Shown here piece by piece: positions 28,448-39,788 of a DNA stretch of 64,000 nucleotides. The position numbers and the translations under genes are program-made. Location of the stretch: assembly GCA_958009055.1 (NCBI GenBank), contig OY253661.1, positions 124,001 through 188,000 of the forward strand. The letters run 5' to 3'. How positions within the stretch are numbered: position 1 is the first letter of the stretch; every line of letters starts with the position of its first letter. This stretch comes from Choricystis sp. odSpoLacu1 (Eukaryota > Chlorophyta > Trebouxiophyceae). Below the pieces are notes generated by a model, which was not told the DNA's origin, made no database searches, and was given only the letters and a program-made list of their open reading frames with translations.

Positions 28448-29955
28448 TCAGTACGTCAGCGCCAGCTCTGCCACCACCCTCTCCACCGGCCACGCCGCGA
28501 GCGCGCGCCCGTCTGCCTCGCGCAGCGCGGCGACCGCGCCCACCACCGCGGCACCCAGCGTGGCTTCGAAAGCTCCTCTATGCGTCTCGCTCACCAACGC
28601 TGCCACCGCGTCCGCTGTTGTGTGTGGCAGCGGCTGGGGCGCGGGGCCACCCGACACGGGGGCTGCCCCGGTCGCGGCAGTCGGTCCATCCGCGGGCGGC
28701 GGCAGCTCCGCCCCGCCCCGCACGCCCACCAGGCCCGCCACAATGATGGCGGCCAGCGCCAGGTGCGGGTTGGCGGTGGCGTCCACCGCCTTGAGTTCGA
28801 TGTTGTCAGCTAGCACGCGCAGGGGGGCTTCCTTGTTGGCCGCGCCCCAGCACACAAACGCGCCCGCCCAGAAGCCTGGAGCGCGGCGCATGGAAGACGT
28901 CGGCCCCCCCGCCGTGATGGCCACCAGGGCGGGCAGGTGGGCGAGGACGCCAGCGAGGAAGGACGCGCCGGTGGCGTCCCGGGTCGACGCGTCGGCCAGT
29001 CCCTCTACCACATTCCGTCCTGCCTTCCACACCGAAAAGTGGACGTGGGCGCCCTGCCCCACGCCGGCAGGATCAGGCTTGGGCAACAGCACCGCGTCGT
29101 ACCCCGCCCGGGCGGCGGTCTGGGTGATGGCTTCGCGCGTGAGCAGCACCCCGTCAGCGGAGGGCAGCGGGTCATCATGCCGCGTCACCACCTCAAACCC
29201 GGTTGCCCCCGCCTCTCCATGCCACTGCTCCACGGTGACGCCCAGGGCGGTGACGGCGTCAGTGATGGCGTCCAGCAAGGAGGCGGCGCCATCCAGGGTG
29301 AGGGTGTGTGCGTAGTTTGTCGGATGGGGGAGAGAACGCGTGTTTCCTCCTCCACCACCACCACCATCACGCGGCCGCAACAGAAACTCGTGCTCCCACC
29401 CAAACCTCAGCGTCAGGCCGACTGCAGACGCGGCGTTCACCGCGGCCGCCAGGGCGGCGCGCGGGCACAGGTCGACGGGAGGACCCACGGATGCAAGGGT
29501 CAACACGCGCAGGTCACACAGGGTCACCGCGTGGCGCGGGTGCCACGGCAGCGGGATCGGCACAGTGGTGGGCGTGAGAGCGACGTCGCCCACGGCGTCG
29601 ACGCCGGACCCGCTGGCGACGGCGTCGGCCGTGGTTTGGAGCTGGTGAGAAGAGAGAGGGGTGAGCGAAATGAGAGGGCAGAAAGCACACACACACCCAA
29701 ACACACACCCTCCCTCTCTCTCACCATGATGCAGGCGCGGGCCATGGGCACGCCCGACGTGGAGACAGCGGGCCAGCGGTCGGCAGGGATGACGCTGGGG
29801 AGTGGAGGGGTTTGGTGTGAGTCTGGTGGAGTGCGGGTGCGCGTGCCCTTTGCCGTTTTTTCCAACCCCCACACGCACCGACAGCGGCGGATGCCAGCAT
29901 AGTCGCACCACAGCAGCCGCACGGCGGTGACGCCGGCTGGAAGGCTGGCGTCCAT
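28448..29955 (-). CDS. Glutamine synthetase-like protein (FluG/type-I-like catalytic domain)
   Basis: Three exons (29955-29879, 29794-29725, 29641-28448), 446 residues; the junctions rebuild VRLLWCDYAGIRRCRVIPADRW, the beta-grasp start of glutamine synthetases. Active-site landmarks: RFGWEHEFLL (metal Glu), ATGFEVV, GQGAHVHFSVW (His), NKEAPLRVL (Arg/substrate loop) and LKAVDATANPHLALAAIIVAG. The set fits the stand-alone version of the plant nodulin/FluG-type enzymes rather than GS1/GS2 of nitrogen assimilation. Reaction would be ATP-dependent gamma-glutamylation of an amine, but the true substrate is unknown. A poly-Gly insert follows the first Glu motif. No amidohydrolase domain precedes it. 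Confidence 0.8.
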
Positions 29956-30114
29956 GGTGGGGCGTGTGCGCAATTCGTTACGCCGAGAGGTGTGGCGAAG
30001 GTCAGCAAACGCACACACACGACGGCTCTCTTCGCGCAACCCCCGAGTCGGCCTGCGCTCTCTTGACGCGTCGCGGGCGGCACACTCCCCCTCCCCCCCC
30101 ATCGCCCCCCGCGC

Positions 30115-33100
30115 ATGCGCATTGCGCGCTGTGTGCACACCCTCCTGCTGCGCGCCCCCCCAATGCGCGTCCACGCCGCCGCCAGCGCGGCCGCGCCGCC
30201 GTGCGCGCTGCGCCGAGTGCTGGCGCCGGCCGCGCCACAAGCCCGCAGCGGCCTGCTGACGCTCCACCACACGCGCCCGCTAGCATGTGTGCGCGGTACG
30301 AGGCTGGCGTTCTCCACCACGCCACAGCGCGTGCCCCCGACGCGGGCGGCTCCAGCCGCAGAGGCGGCAGCCGTCGCCACCGAGGACGACCTGCCCAAAA
30401 CGTTCGACCCGGAGGCCGAGGAGGCGGCCATCTATGCCAGCTGGGAAGCGTCGGGCGCGTTTGCGCCAGCTGACATGTCGTCGTCGACATCACCACCACC
30501 TTTCGTCGTCGCCATGCCCCCCCCCAACGTCACGGGGCGCCTGCACATGGGGCACGCCATGTTTGTCACGCTGCAGGATGCTATGGTGCGCCAAGCGCGG
30601 ATGGCGGGGCGGCCGACACTGTGGCTGCCGGGGACGGATCACGCCGGCATCGCGACCCAACTCGTCGTCGAAAAACAACTCGCCACCACGGGCGAGTCCC
30701 GCCTGGCCCTGGGGCGGGCCGCGTTTGAGGAGCGGGTGTGGGCCTGGAAGCGGGACTATGGGGGCGCGATCACGGTGCAGTTGCGGGCGCTGGGCGCGTC
30801 GTGCGACTGGGAGCGGGAGAGGTTCACGCTTGATGCTGGCCTCTCCTCCGCCGTGCGCGAAGCCTTTGTCCGCCTCGCCGACGACGGCCTCGTCTACAGG
30901 GGGGCCTACCTGGTCAACTGGTCGCCCTCCCTGCGGACAGCTGTCTCTGACCTGGAGGTGGAGTACAGTGAGGAGGAGGGAGTGTTGTACACTTTTAAAT
31001 ACCCTCTGTCCCCCGACCCCGCCTCGCCCGCCGCCGCCACGGACCACCTCCCCGTCGCCACCACCCGCCCCGAAACCATCCCGGGGGACGCCGCCGTCGC
31101 TGTCAACCCGGCCGACCCGCGCTACGGCCACCTGGTGGGTCGGCGGTGCGTCGTGCCGTTGAGCGGGGGGCGTGAAGTGCCCATCATCGCGGACGGCAGG
31201 GTGGACATCGCTTTCGGCACCGGCGCCCTCAAAATCACGCCCGGCCACGACCCCGCCGACTACGACATCGGGGCCAAGCACGGCCTGCCCATCATCAACA
31301 TCATGGACGATACGGGCGCGCTGGCGGGGGAGGCGGCGGGGGTGTATGCGGGGCTCGACCGTTTTGACGCGCGGTCCCGCATTTGGGCCGACCTTGAAGC
31401 CGCCGGCCTGGCCATCTCCACCGCCAAACACACGTCCCGGGTACCCCGGTCCCAGCGGGGGGGTGAGATTGTGGAGCCCCTGGTGCGGGAGCAGTGGTTT
31501 GTCAAGATGGCGCCCCTGGCCGAGCCCGCGCTCGCTGCCGTCCGCGACGGCACCACGCGCGTCGTCCCCCCCCCGCTTCGCCGGCCTGTACGACCAGTGG
31601 CTCACCAACATACGGGACTGGTGCGTGTCTCGCCAGCTGTGGTGGGGGCACCGCATCCCGGTGTGGTACGTGTTTGATGATGAGGCGGAGGCAAAGGCGT
31701 CCCCTGATGGCCGCGCGCGGCGCTACGTGGTCGCCCGCGACGACGCCGACGCCGCGTCCCGCGCCGCCACCGCCTACGGCCCCGGCAAACACCTGCTCCA
31801 AGAGACGGACGTGCTGGACACCTGGTTTTCATCGTCGCTGTGGCCTTTCTCCACGCTGGGGTGGCCGGATGAGGGCGCGTCGGACTACCAACGTTTTTAT
31901 CCGACCTCTGTCCTCGAAACGGGGCACGACATCCTCTTCTTCTGGGTGGCCCGCATGATGATGATGGGGTTGAAACTGACGGGCTCTGCCCCCTTTTCCA
32001 CCATTTATTTGCATGGGCTCGTCAGGGATGCGTCTGGGCGCAAAATGAGCAAGAGCATTGGGAACGTGGTGGACCCAGTCGACGTGATTGCCACCTCCGG
32101 CGCAGACGCGCTCCGCCACACCCTGGCCACCGGCACCGCCCCCGGCCAAGACCTCAACCTGAACCCGGAAAAGGTGATGGTCGCCCGCAACCTGACCAAC
32201 AAGCTGTGGAACGCGACCAAGTTTGTGTTGGCAGCGCTGCCGCGCGACGGGGGCGACGGGCCTCGCGCCCGCCCACCCCCCCTCGACACCTCGCCCTCGT
32301 CCCTGGCCTCCCTCCCTCTCTCCGAACGCTGGATCGTGGCCGCCCTACACGCCACCGTGGCGCGGGCGACGGCCGCGCACGCGAGGCACGACTACGGCGA
32401 CGCGGCGCGGAGTGCCGCCGACTTTTTCTGGGGCGACTTTGCGGACTGGTACGTCGAATCCGCCAAGGCCAGGCTGTATGGTGGTGGCGACGCCGCCGCC
32501 GCCACCATGGCCCGGTCTGTGCTGGTGCACGTGTTGGAGGGTGTGCTGGCGTTGCTCCACCCGACGATGCCGTTTGTGACGGAGCGCGCGTGGCGCGCCC
32601 TCCCCCCCACCCCTGGCCGCTCCCCCCACCTCATCACCGCGGCCTGGCCCACAGCGGGCGGGGTGGACCAGGGCGCGCTGGAGGCGCACGCCACGCTGCG
32701 CGGCATCGTGAGCGCGATCCGCAACGCGCGCGCGGAGCACGGCGTCGACCTCGGCCGCCGCGTTGCCTGCACCATCGCCGTGGCGGACGGCGGACTGCGG
32801 GCTCAGCTGTCCACCGAGCTGGGCGTCATCGCCACGCTGGCCAAGCTGGATGTGGCTGCATCCGCGGTCGTGGCCGCGCTGCCGCGCGGCGAGGGCGGCC
32901 GCGCCGACGCTGTCGCCGCCGACGGCGTCGAAGTCGGGCTCCCTCTGGCCGGCCTGTTTGACGTGGCCAAAGAGTTGGCCCGCCTGGACAAAGCGCGGAC
33001 GAAAGCGGTGGCGGTGGCGGACAAGGCGGCCGCCCGCGTGGCGGACGACCGGTTTGCGTCCAACGCGCCGCCGAATGTTGTCGCCAAGGCGCGTGCCGAG

Positions 33101-33169
33101 GCGGACGAGGCGGCGGCCAAGGTGGCGGCCCTGGACGCCAAGATTGAGGAGGTGAAGAAGTTGGCGTGA
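30115..33169 (+). CDS. Valyl-tRNA synthetase, organellar
   Basis: About 1,017 residues, one exon. The first 80 residues are Arg/Ala-rich without structure, as in a mitochondrial or plastid presequence. Class I signatures: PPPNVTGRLHMGHAMFVTLQ (HIGH) and GRKMSKSIGNVVDP (KMSKS). Editing-domain pieces (ATTRPETIPGDAAVAVNP), DWCVSRQLWWGHRIPVWY and the C-terminal coiled coil (ELARLDKARTKAVAVADKAA) are all ValRS-specific. It charges tRNA-Val for organellar translation. One frame break occurs at a nine-C run (31566-31574): one C fewer joins TTRVVPP to RFAGLYDQWLTNIRDW, exactly as in intact ValRS, so I treat the gene as functional and the extra C as a probable sequencing indel. Confidence 0.92.
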
Positions 33170-33299
33170 GATGGTGTGTGTGCGTGTGTGATCAATTTTT
33201 GGGTGTCGGAAAAATTAAAGAAAAAAGAGAGGCGTCCGTGTTTCAGAGGCAGGAAACAAGTGCAGAAAAAAAAAATTCGACAGGAAAAGCACACCTCCC

Positions 33300-35714
33300 T
33301 CAAAACGCAAACACCAGGCTCCGGCCGACGGGCGGCGCGGCGGGTTTGCGCGGGCGACCGCGCGGTGTGCGCTGCGGCGCGCGCGTGGGCGGTGGTGGCG
33401 GCTGCGGCAGCGGTTCCACCCTGCCTCCACCACTCACTAGCTCGGCAGGCAGCTTCCTGGCCTTCCACGGAGTGTCGCCCCCGGGCGGTGGCCGCCCTCC
33501 TGCCCCCCCCTTGCGCGGAGGCGCCACACGCTCCCCGACTCTCCTCCCCTTCCACACGCCACCACCCGCCGGCACAGTCAGCGGCAGCGCCACCCTCGTC
33601 ACGGGGGGGCGCACCGGGTCCAGCTCGGGCATGCGGTCTCCAGGAGCGGCGGGCAGGGGGGCGGGGGCGCCCCAATCAGCTGCCAACGGCGACGGCGGGC
33701 GCCCGCCGGTCGGACGCCAATAGAGAGACGGCACCCCAAACCCGGCCGCCGCCACGGCAGCCCCACCCAGCGCGTCCGTCACCGCGACCTCCAGTCTGTC
33801 CAGCGGGAACGGGGCGTACGGGTGAGTGGCCCGCATGTGGGCGCGCCGCGCGGCCGACGCGGCGCGCACGGCCGTCCTCGCGTCCTCGTGCGCCCGCATG
33901 GCCGCTTTGAGCTTGGCTTTTTCCTCCCCCGCCTCCCGCACCGCGGCGATGGCCGCCAGAATCTGGCGGGACGCGGCCGACTTGGAGGCAGACAGCTCGT
34001 CGCACGTGGTGCAGACGGTGTAAAGATCGGCCACCGGCGACGCCGGGTCCAGGCACCACAACGGCTTGAGCTCGGGGGGCGCCGCATCCGCGCCCGCCTC
34101 GCCCGGCGGCAGCAGGGCGGCCACGCACAGGGCGGGGGGCAGGGGCGGGCGGGGCGGGGTGGGCGGGGTGATGGTGGTGGCGGGTGGCATCGCGCGCAGC
34201 GCTGAAATCAGTTCTGCCGCGCACGGCCCCCGCGCATCATACGCAAACCTGTAGTCCACGCACACGCCGTGCACATACATGGCCAGCACCCAGGCCAGGC
34301 CGGCCGCGTAGGCGGGGGCGTCGGCGGGGGGGCGGAGATCGTCGTCGTCGTCGGGGGGGGCGGAGGACGGGGCCGGGCCGCCGCCTTTTGATGCGCGGTC
34401 TAGGACATCTGCGAGTGATTCCGGGTTGAGGGACACACCGGCTGCGTCCGCGGTGACGATGCAGGCGGCGGGGGAGGGTGGCGTGGCGGTGGCAGCACCG
34501 TCTCCTGGCGCCCCTGCCGCGCGCGCGCGTTTTATGTAGGCTCGCCACACCGCCCCCAGCGTCACGTCGCGCAGCGGGGGCAGGTAGTCGTTGCCGCACG
34601 TGGCGACGGCGAGCAGGGCTAAATCTCTGCGCACGGCGGCTGCCGCGGCGGGGGTGGAGGGGGCGGCCGGGCCGAGGGCGCGGGCGAGGGCAGAGTCCAA
34701 GGCCGCGACCGAAAACACGCGCGGCCGCGCGCGGGCGGCGCCGCGCCCGCCGCGCCCGCCGCGGCCACCGCCACGGCCGCCGCCACCACCCACTCCATAG
34801 TCCACGCCCTGGCGGCCGCGGGGGTCGTCCACCATGACGAAGACGGCGCCCGGGGCAGCGGCTGCAGCTGCCATGAGCAACAGATCAGAGTCACCCCCCA
34901 CCAAGCAGTGCGTCGCCCCGGGCGCCGCCGCGGCAGGGGACCAGGGGGACACTAACCGCCCCACACACTTGACTTCACCCTCTCCAGGGACGTCGGCGCC
35001 TGACAACTCGACTGCCACGCCGCGCCAGCGGTTTGACGCGAGGCGCGAGCACACATAGTATTGAGCCGCCCCCGCCACAAACGCCATGAAGTCGGTGCCG
35101 GGGGTCAGGGACAGGGACGACAGGCGTGGGCTGGACGGGGACCGGCGGCCAGAGGAGGCCGTGCCGTCGTCGTCGTCATCGTCGTCGCTCTCCTTTCTGG
35201 CTTCGCGCCGCCCGGCGCGCCGCCGCCGCTGCCTCTGGGTCAGCAGCTTGGCCAGGGGGGCGGGTCCATCCAGGGCCAGCACTGCGACCGACCGGGGGCG
35301 GGTGGCGGAGAGGAGGGCGTCCAGGCGGGCGAAGACGTGCTTGGCGAAGCGGCCGGGGGTGGAGGCTGGGGGTGAGGTTGGGTGGAGAGGGTCGGCCGAC
35401 CGTCGATTGTGGGCGGCTTCTTGCCCTCCTCTTCTCTCTCCCCCCCCCCTCCCCTCTCCTCCTCCCACACCACACCAAATCCCTCTCTCACCTTTCCTCA
35501 ACGCGGTGTGCAGCACGGACGCGGTGTCGATGTAGACACAGTCAAACGTGGACGGCGCGGTGGCCGGTTCGTCGCGCGCGGGCGGGCGCGCCCAGTCTGG
35601 GCGGGACGCCGACGCGCCTCCGTAGCGGGAGGGGGGTCGGGCGTCGTCAGCCTGCGCGACAAAGGCGTCGGGGTACTCCTTGGCCAGCCAGGAGGCGAGG
35701 CCTTTGACCCCCAT
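33300..35714 (-). CDS. XRN-family 5'-3' exoribonuclease
   Basis: Two exons (35714-35492 and 35365-33300, phase 1), 762 residues. The N terminus MGVKGLASWLAKEYPDAF is the XRN start; acidic catalytic motifs follow: DCVYIDTASVLHTALRK, VLALDGPAPLAKLLTQR, PGTDFMAFV, GEGEVK (GEGEHK in classic XRNs), GGDSDLLLMAAA and GNDYLPPL. Spacers of Asp-rich, Gly/Arg-rich and poly-Pro type are inserted between motifs. Shorter than XRN1 and lacking its C-terminal PAZ/Tudor and SH3-like domains, it is nearer XRN2/3/4 in size, but the divergent GEGEVK makes the subfamily uncertain. It would degrade 5'-monophosphate RNA. The Gly/Arg run (about residues 330-350) may bind RNA. Confidence 0.8.
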   Translation of the reverse strand: MGVKGLASWLAKEYPDAFVAQADDARPPSRYGGASASRPDWARPPARDEPATAPSTFDCVYIDTASVLHTALRKGERGIWCGVGGGEGRGGGERRGGQEAAHNRRSADPLHPTSPPASTPGRFAKHVFARLDALLSATRPRSVAVLALDGPAPLAKLLTQRQRRRRAGRREARKESDDDDDDDGTASSGRRSPSSPRLSSLSLTPGTDFMAFVAGAAQYYVCSRLASNRWRGVAVELSGADVPGEGEVKCVGRLVSPWSPAAAAPGATHCLVGGDSDLLLMAAAAAAPGAVFVMVDDPRGRQGVDYGVGGGGGRGGGRGGRGGRGAARARPRVFSVAALDSALARALGPAAPSTPAAAAAVRRDLALLAVATCGNDYLPPLRDVTLGAVWRAYIKRARAAGAPGDGAATATPPSPAACIVTADAAGVSLNPESLADVLDRASKGGGPAPSSAPPDDDDDLRPPADAPAYAAGLAWVLAMYVHGVCVDYRFAYDARGPCAAELISALRAMPPATTITPPTPPRPPLPPALCVAALLPPGEAGADAAPPELKPLWCLDPASPVADLYTVCTTCDELSASKSAASRQILAAIAAVREAGEEKAKLKAAMRAHEDARTAVRAASAARRAHMRATHPYAPFPLDRLEVAVTDALGGAAVAAAGFGVPSLYWRPTGGRPPSPLAADWGAPAPLPAAPGDRMPELDPVRPPVTRVALPLTVPAGGGVWKGRRVGERVAPPRKGGAGGRPPPGGDTPWKARKLPAELVSGGGRVEPLPQPPPPPTRAPQRTPRGRPRKPAAPPVGRSLVFAF

Positions 35715-35864
35715 TGAAGAGCAGGAGACTTTTCACAGTCCCTCCCGCACTAAGCGACTGGCACACCCCAGCCCAGCTGCGCGCAACGGCGTTGAAGCCG
35801 TTGGCGGAGTGGGGAGGGAGGGGGTGGCCGAGAGTCTGTAAAAAAAATAGAGTGTTTTTGTTCT

Positions 35865-37100
35865 TCACTTGCCCTCCCTCTTCCTCCACGCCTCCACCAC
35901 TCCAAACCCGCCCTCCGCCAACTCTGCGCACGCCCGCCCCAGCCGCGCCGCAGCCTCTTCGAATTCCGGCCCGGATGGCTTGCCGAACGCGACGCGCAGG
36001 TGGCCAGGGCGGCCGCACGCGCTGCCAGGGACGACCGCCACCCCGTGCTCAGCCACCGCCCACCGCACGACCTCCCAGTCGTCGGTGCAGCCATGCGGCA
36101 GCAAATTGACCCAAAAATAGATAGCGTCCCCGCCCGCGATCGACGCGGCGCCCAGCGGCGCGAGCGCGGACCGCGCAGCGTCGCGCGACGGCGCGAGCGA
36201 CGCGACGCGGTCCGCCACCCAGGCGGGGCCAGCGGTCGGGTCTTGTAAACAGGCCAGGGCCAGGGCCTGGGAGGCGTGGGCGGCGTGGATGGGGAGGGTG
36301 TCTTGTATTTTGAGCAGGGCTGAACCTAGTGGGTCAGTGTCTGCCGCGCCCCCTCCTCCACCCGCCACAGGGTACACAATGTAGCCCACCCGCCACCCAG
36401 CCGCGCCATACGCTTTGGAGAAAGAGCCGACATGGAGTACGTGCGGGGCGGAGGGCAGGGTGATGGTTTGGGAGGAGAATGAACAATACGTGCCATCCAG
36501 GATCAACCACACGCCCGCGTCCTGCGTGATGGCGACCAGCTCCTCCACAACTTCCACAGGCACGGTGACACCCGTGGGGTTGCCCGGGGTCACCAGGTAG
36601 ACTGAGCGCACGGGGGGGCGGGTGGCGTCGGCGAGGCGCGCGCGCGTGGCTGCAAGATCGGGCCACCAGTTGGCGTCACACGGCAGAGGTTCGGACACGC
36701 CAGACGCCAGCTGCACCGCCATTCTCTCATTGAAGTAGTGCGGGGTGTAGTCGAGCTGTGTGTCGCCGGGGTCGAGCAAGGCCAGGGCCAGCGCGCCAAG
36801 AGCAAAGTTGGCCCCCGGCGTCACCGCCGCCCGGTACAGGGATCCATCCAGCCCGTGGCATGACGCCAGGTGGTCCACAATAGCTTCGCGCAGGGCGGGC
36901 ACGCCCAGGTCGGGGCCGTATGCTGACGTGGAGGGGTCGGCGGTGGCGGAGACAGCGGCCGCGAGGGCGGCAGGGGGCGGCGCCCAACTGACGACGCCTT
37001 GGGCGAGGGAGCAACACCCAGGCACGGAGTCCACCAGGGCGCGCACGTCGGCGATGACGGGGGCGTCGGTGGCCGCGACACGGGCGGAAAGGGGAGGCAT
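35865..37100 (-). CDS. VAS1: VAS1-type aromatic aminotransferase
   Basis: Single exon, 411 residues, fold-type I PLP aminotransferase. Landmarks: SLAQGVVSWAPPPAAL, YGPDLGVPALREAI, VTPGANFALGALALALLDPGD, VTPGNPTGVTVPVEVVEEL, LILDGTYCSF, and the PLP lysine in GSFSKAYGAAGWRVGYIVYP. Further segments (LLKIQDTLPIHAAHASQALAL, GVAVVPGSACGRPGHLRVAFG) track Arabidopsis VAS1/ISS1 along the length. That enzyme uses methionine as amino donor to turn indole-3-pyruvate back to tryptophan, linking auxin and ethylene precursors. In an alga a general aromatic/Met transamination role is likelier. No targeting peptide is evident. Confidence 0.85.
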   Translation of the reverse strand: MPPLSARVAATDAPVIADVRALVDSVPGCCSLAQGVVSWAPPPAALAAAVSATADPSTSAYGPDLGVPALREAIVDHLASCHGLDGSLYRAAVTPGANFALGALALALLDPGDTQLDYTPHYFNERMAVQLASGVSEPLPCDANWWPDLAATRARLADATRPPVRSVYLVTPGNPTGVTVPVEVVEELVAITQDAGVWLILDGTYCSFSSQTITLPSAPHVLHVGSFSKAYGAAGWRVGYIVYPVAGGGGGAADTDPLGSALLKIQDTLPIHAAHASQALALACLQDPTAGPAWVADRVASLAPSRDAARSALAPLGAASIAGGDAIYFWVNLLPHGCTDDWEVVRWAVAEHGVAVVPGSACGRPGHLRVAFGKPSGPEFEEAAARLGRACAELAEGGFGVVEAWRKREGK

Positions 37101-37153
37101 TGGGTGCGAAAACCGGGGCGTGGTTTTGCAGCTTCACTCTCTTTCTTCACTTC

Positions 37154-39412
37154 TCACCCCCCCCGCCCCCCACCCCCCCGCCTCAGCTGCATGTACGGGT
37201 GCGCCGCGGCGGCATCCACGTCCAGCCTATCCGCGGGCGCGGGCGCCAGGCAGGCGGTCAGGAAGGCCTTGGCGTCGGGCGACACTGCGGGCCGAGACGG
37301 GAAGCCGACGTCGCGTGCGTCGCGCATCACGCCATCCCGCAGCAACGCTTCCTGCGACCTCCCCTCGCCAAACGGCCGCCTCCCAAACAGCATCTGGTAC
37401 AGCATGACGCCCACCGCCCACACATCCACTTTGGAGGTGATGCGGGGGGGGGCGGGGCCAGAGGTGTCGAAACACTCGGGAGGCAAATACCAGTACGTCC
37501 CAGCCCCCTGGCTCGTCAACTCCAGCCCCCGCGTCGCGCCATCCTCCACCACCTTGGACAGTCCAAAGTCGGTGATCTTGACGCCGCCGTCGGCGTCGAA
37601 CAGAATGTTGGCGGGCTTCAAGTCATAGTGGATGACCCTGCGAGGAGGAGACGCCAAATACGCCAACCCATCTAGAATCTGGGCTGCGATCGCGCGCGCC
37701 TCCCGCTCTGGCAGCACGCCGTGCGTCTTCAGGTGGGATTCCAGGTCTCCCCCCGGGCAGTGTTCGAGGACGGTGGCAAAAGTGTCATCGTCAATCTCAA
37801 ACACATCTGTGAGTCTCACCACCCTGGCATGCGCCAGGTCCCTGTGAATCGCGTACTCCCGCATGGCATGCCGCACGTAGGCCGCCTTGCGGGCGGGGGG
37901 CCAGGAGGGGGTGACCTGGTGCAGCTTGACCGCGACGCGTGCGCCGCCGGCGGCCACGTCGGCGGCTGCATAGACTTCTGAAAACCCTCCCCTGCCGAGC
38001 AGCCGCCCCAGCACATACCGCCCAGCCAGCGTGGGGCAGTCGCCAAAGCGGGACCCATCCTCGTCCGCCAGGCGGCGCAGCTCGCGCGCGTGGCGCGCTT
38101 TGTCAGCGTCCAGCCTCTCCCGCTCGCGCGCGATGGCGTCATCCTCCCGCTTCAGCGCGGCCAGGCGGGCTTTGAAGGCTTCGTCGCGTGCGACGTAGTC
38201 GTCAGGCGTGATGTAGGAGGTGGTGCAGGGCAGGGAGGCGTCGCCCGGCGCCGCGCCTTTGACACTGAGCGGGTGCTCCGGCGGCGGCAGCCGCCGCCGC
38301 ACCGCCTTGCGCGCGGCCTCCACCCTGTCCCGCGCGGCCGCCAGGTCAGCGGCGCGGGCGTCCAGGTCGCGCACGGCGGCGCCATCCTCCCACACTTCGG
38401 TGGTGCCGAGGGGGCCGGCCCGCGCGACGCGGGGGGCGCCGAGGCGCGCCGCGCCCGCGCGCGCGCGCGCAGGCGGCTCAGTTCGCGGTCCGCGCGCGCC
38501 GCCGCGGCCGCCAGCCTCGCCAACCCCTCCCGCGCCACCGCCAGCTGGCGGTCGGTGGCGGCGCGAGCGGCGCGCGCGTCCGCGTCGGCCGCGGCGGCGG
38601 CTTTGCGGGCGGCGTCCGCGTCTGCGCGCGCGCGCGCGGCGTCGGCGCGCGCCGCCTCGGCGTCTGCCCTCGCCGCCGCCTCGGCGGCGGACGCCGCATC
38701 GGCCCTCGCCTCCGCCCTCGCAGCAGCCCCCGCCAGCGCTGTTTCCCGCTCCGCCCACCCGGGCGGCGCGTCGGCGGGGGGCAGGGCCAGCGCGCGCGCG
38801 GCGCGCGGCGCGCCGCAGTCGCCGCCGGGAGCGGACGGGGGGCGCGACCAGCCCGCCGACCCGCGGGACGTGCCGTCCAGCGGCGCAAAATAGTGGTGCA
38901 GGGTGGCGGTGGCGGCGGCGTCGCCGGGCCTGGGTCTGGGGGCGGCAGAGCCTGGGGTTGCCGCCAGGGCGCCCGCGCGTGGCGACGCGGGCACCGGCGA
39001 CGCCGACCTCAGCCGGCGGGCGGGGCGGGCAGCGGCAGAGGATGGGGCAGCGACTGTCGTCGCCCGGTCACGCGGCGCCTCGGCGCGGCGGCCGGGGTCG
39101 GGTTGTTTGCGCTTGGCCGCGCGCGCCGGCGCCGCGCCGGCGCCGCGCGGCGCGGGCGCGCCCGGCGCCCCCGTGAACCCGGACCGCGACTGCTCGTCCT
39201 CGGAGGGCGCCCCCCCCCTCCCCGCGGGCGACGCCGAGGGCGAGCGGGCGGGGGGGGGGGCCGGCCGACCTGGCCGACGGGGACGGCAGCGCGCGCGGCG
39301 TGCATGGCGGGGGCAGCGGGGCGGCCAGGGGGGCGACCCCCGTCAGCCGCCGCTCCAGCAGGCGCATGCGCTCGCTGGCGGAGCCGCGGGACGCGTTGTC
39401 GGGGGTGGCCAT
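37154..39412 (-). CDS. TLK: Tousled-like Ser/Thr kinase
   Basis: About 750 residues from ATG 39412. The kinase domain is textbook TLK: RYVLGRLLGRGGFSEVYAA, VAVKLHQVTPSW, REYAIHRDLAHARVVRLTDV, FEIDDDTFATVLEHCPGGDL, VIHYDLKPANILFD, ITDFGLSKVVED, TYWYLPPECF. It is preceded by long Ala-rich coiled coils (about residues 200-330 and 390-420) used for oligomerisation, and an N-terminal disordered region with KRKQPDP. TLKs phosphorylate the histone chaperone ASF1 and work in chromatin assembly during replication. Two compensating frame breaks occur: an eleven-G run at 39250-39260 (minus-strand C) and the CG repeat at about 38455-38472. The rest is collinear with TLKs, so the gene is taken as intact. 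Confidence 0.88.
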
Positions 39413-39788
39413 GTGGGGGCGTGTGTGTGGGGAGAGGGGGGAAACACGCTCGCGCGTTTTGCGCGTCGGCCCCGACGCTTTGAAAAAAGCGGTGGGCGGG
39501 GACCGCGGGGTTGGCACGCGCGCGCCGACTGCCTGGAGTGTGTGCTTGACACGCGGTGGGGGGGCGAGAGCGTGCAGGCGCGCTGTGGGCGGCGCGCGGG
39601 GGTGGCGCCTCGCGTGAAGAGAAACAAACGCGATGCGAGAGTGTGACGTTTTCAACACAAAAATTCACCCTGCCCACCTTCCGCACCAACCTCAGACCCC
39701 GGGCAACTCGCGTGAAGACAAGCACACGCGATGGAGTGTGCGAGTGAGCGTCGTTATGATCACGCACAATGAACGCAAAAATCACCTC
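39413..39788. other. Intergenic, 376 bases upstream of TLK
   Basis: Between the TLK start and the GlyRS stop, both on the minus strand. No gene, RNA or repeat recognised; it must hold the TLK promoter. Confidence 0.45.

Noticed and set aside
31560..31580. Programmed ribosomal frameshifting in ValRS and other genes
   Set aside because: Breaks occur in unrelated genes, always at homopolymers or CG runs, with no conserved slippery site or downstream structure. Sequencing indels explain them better.
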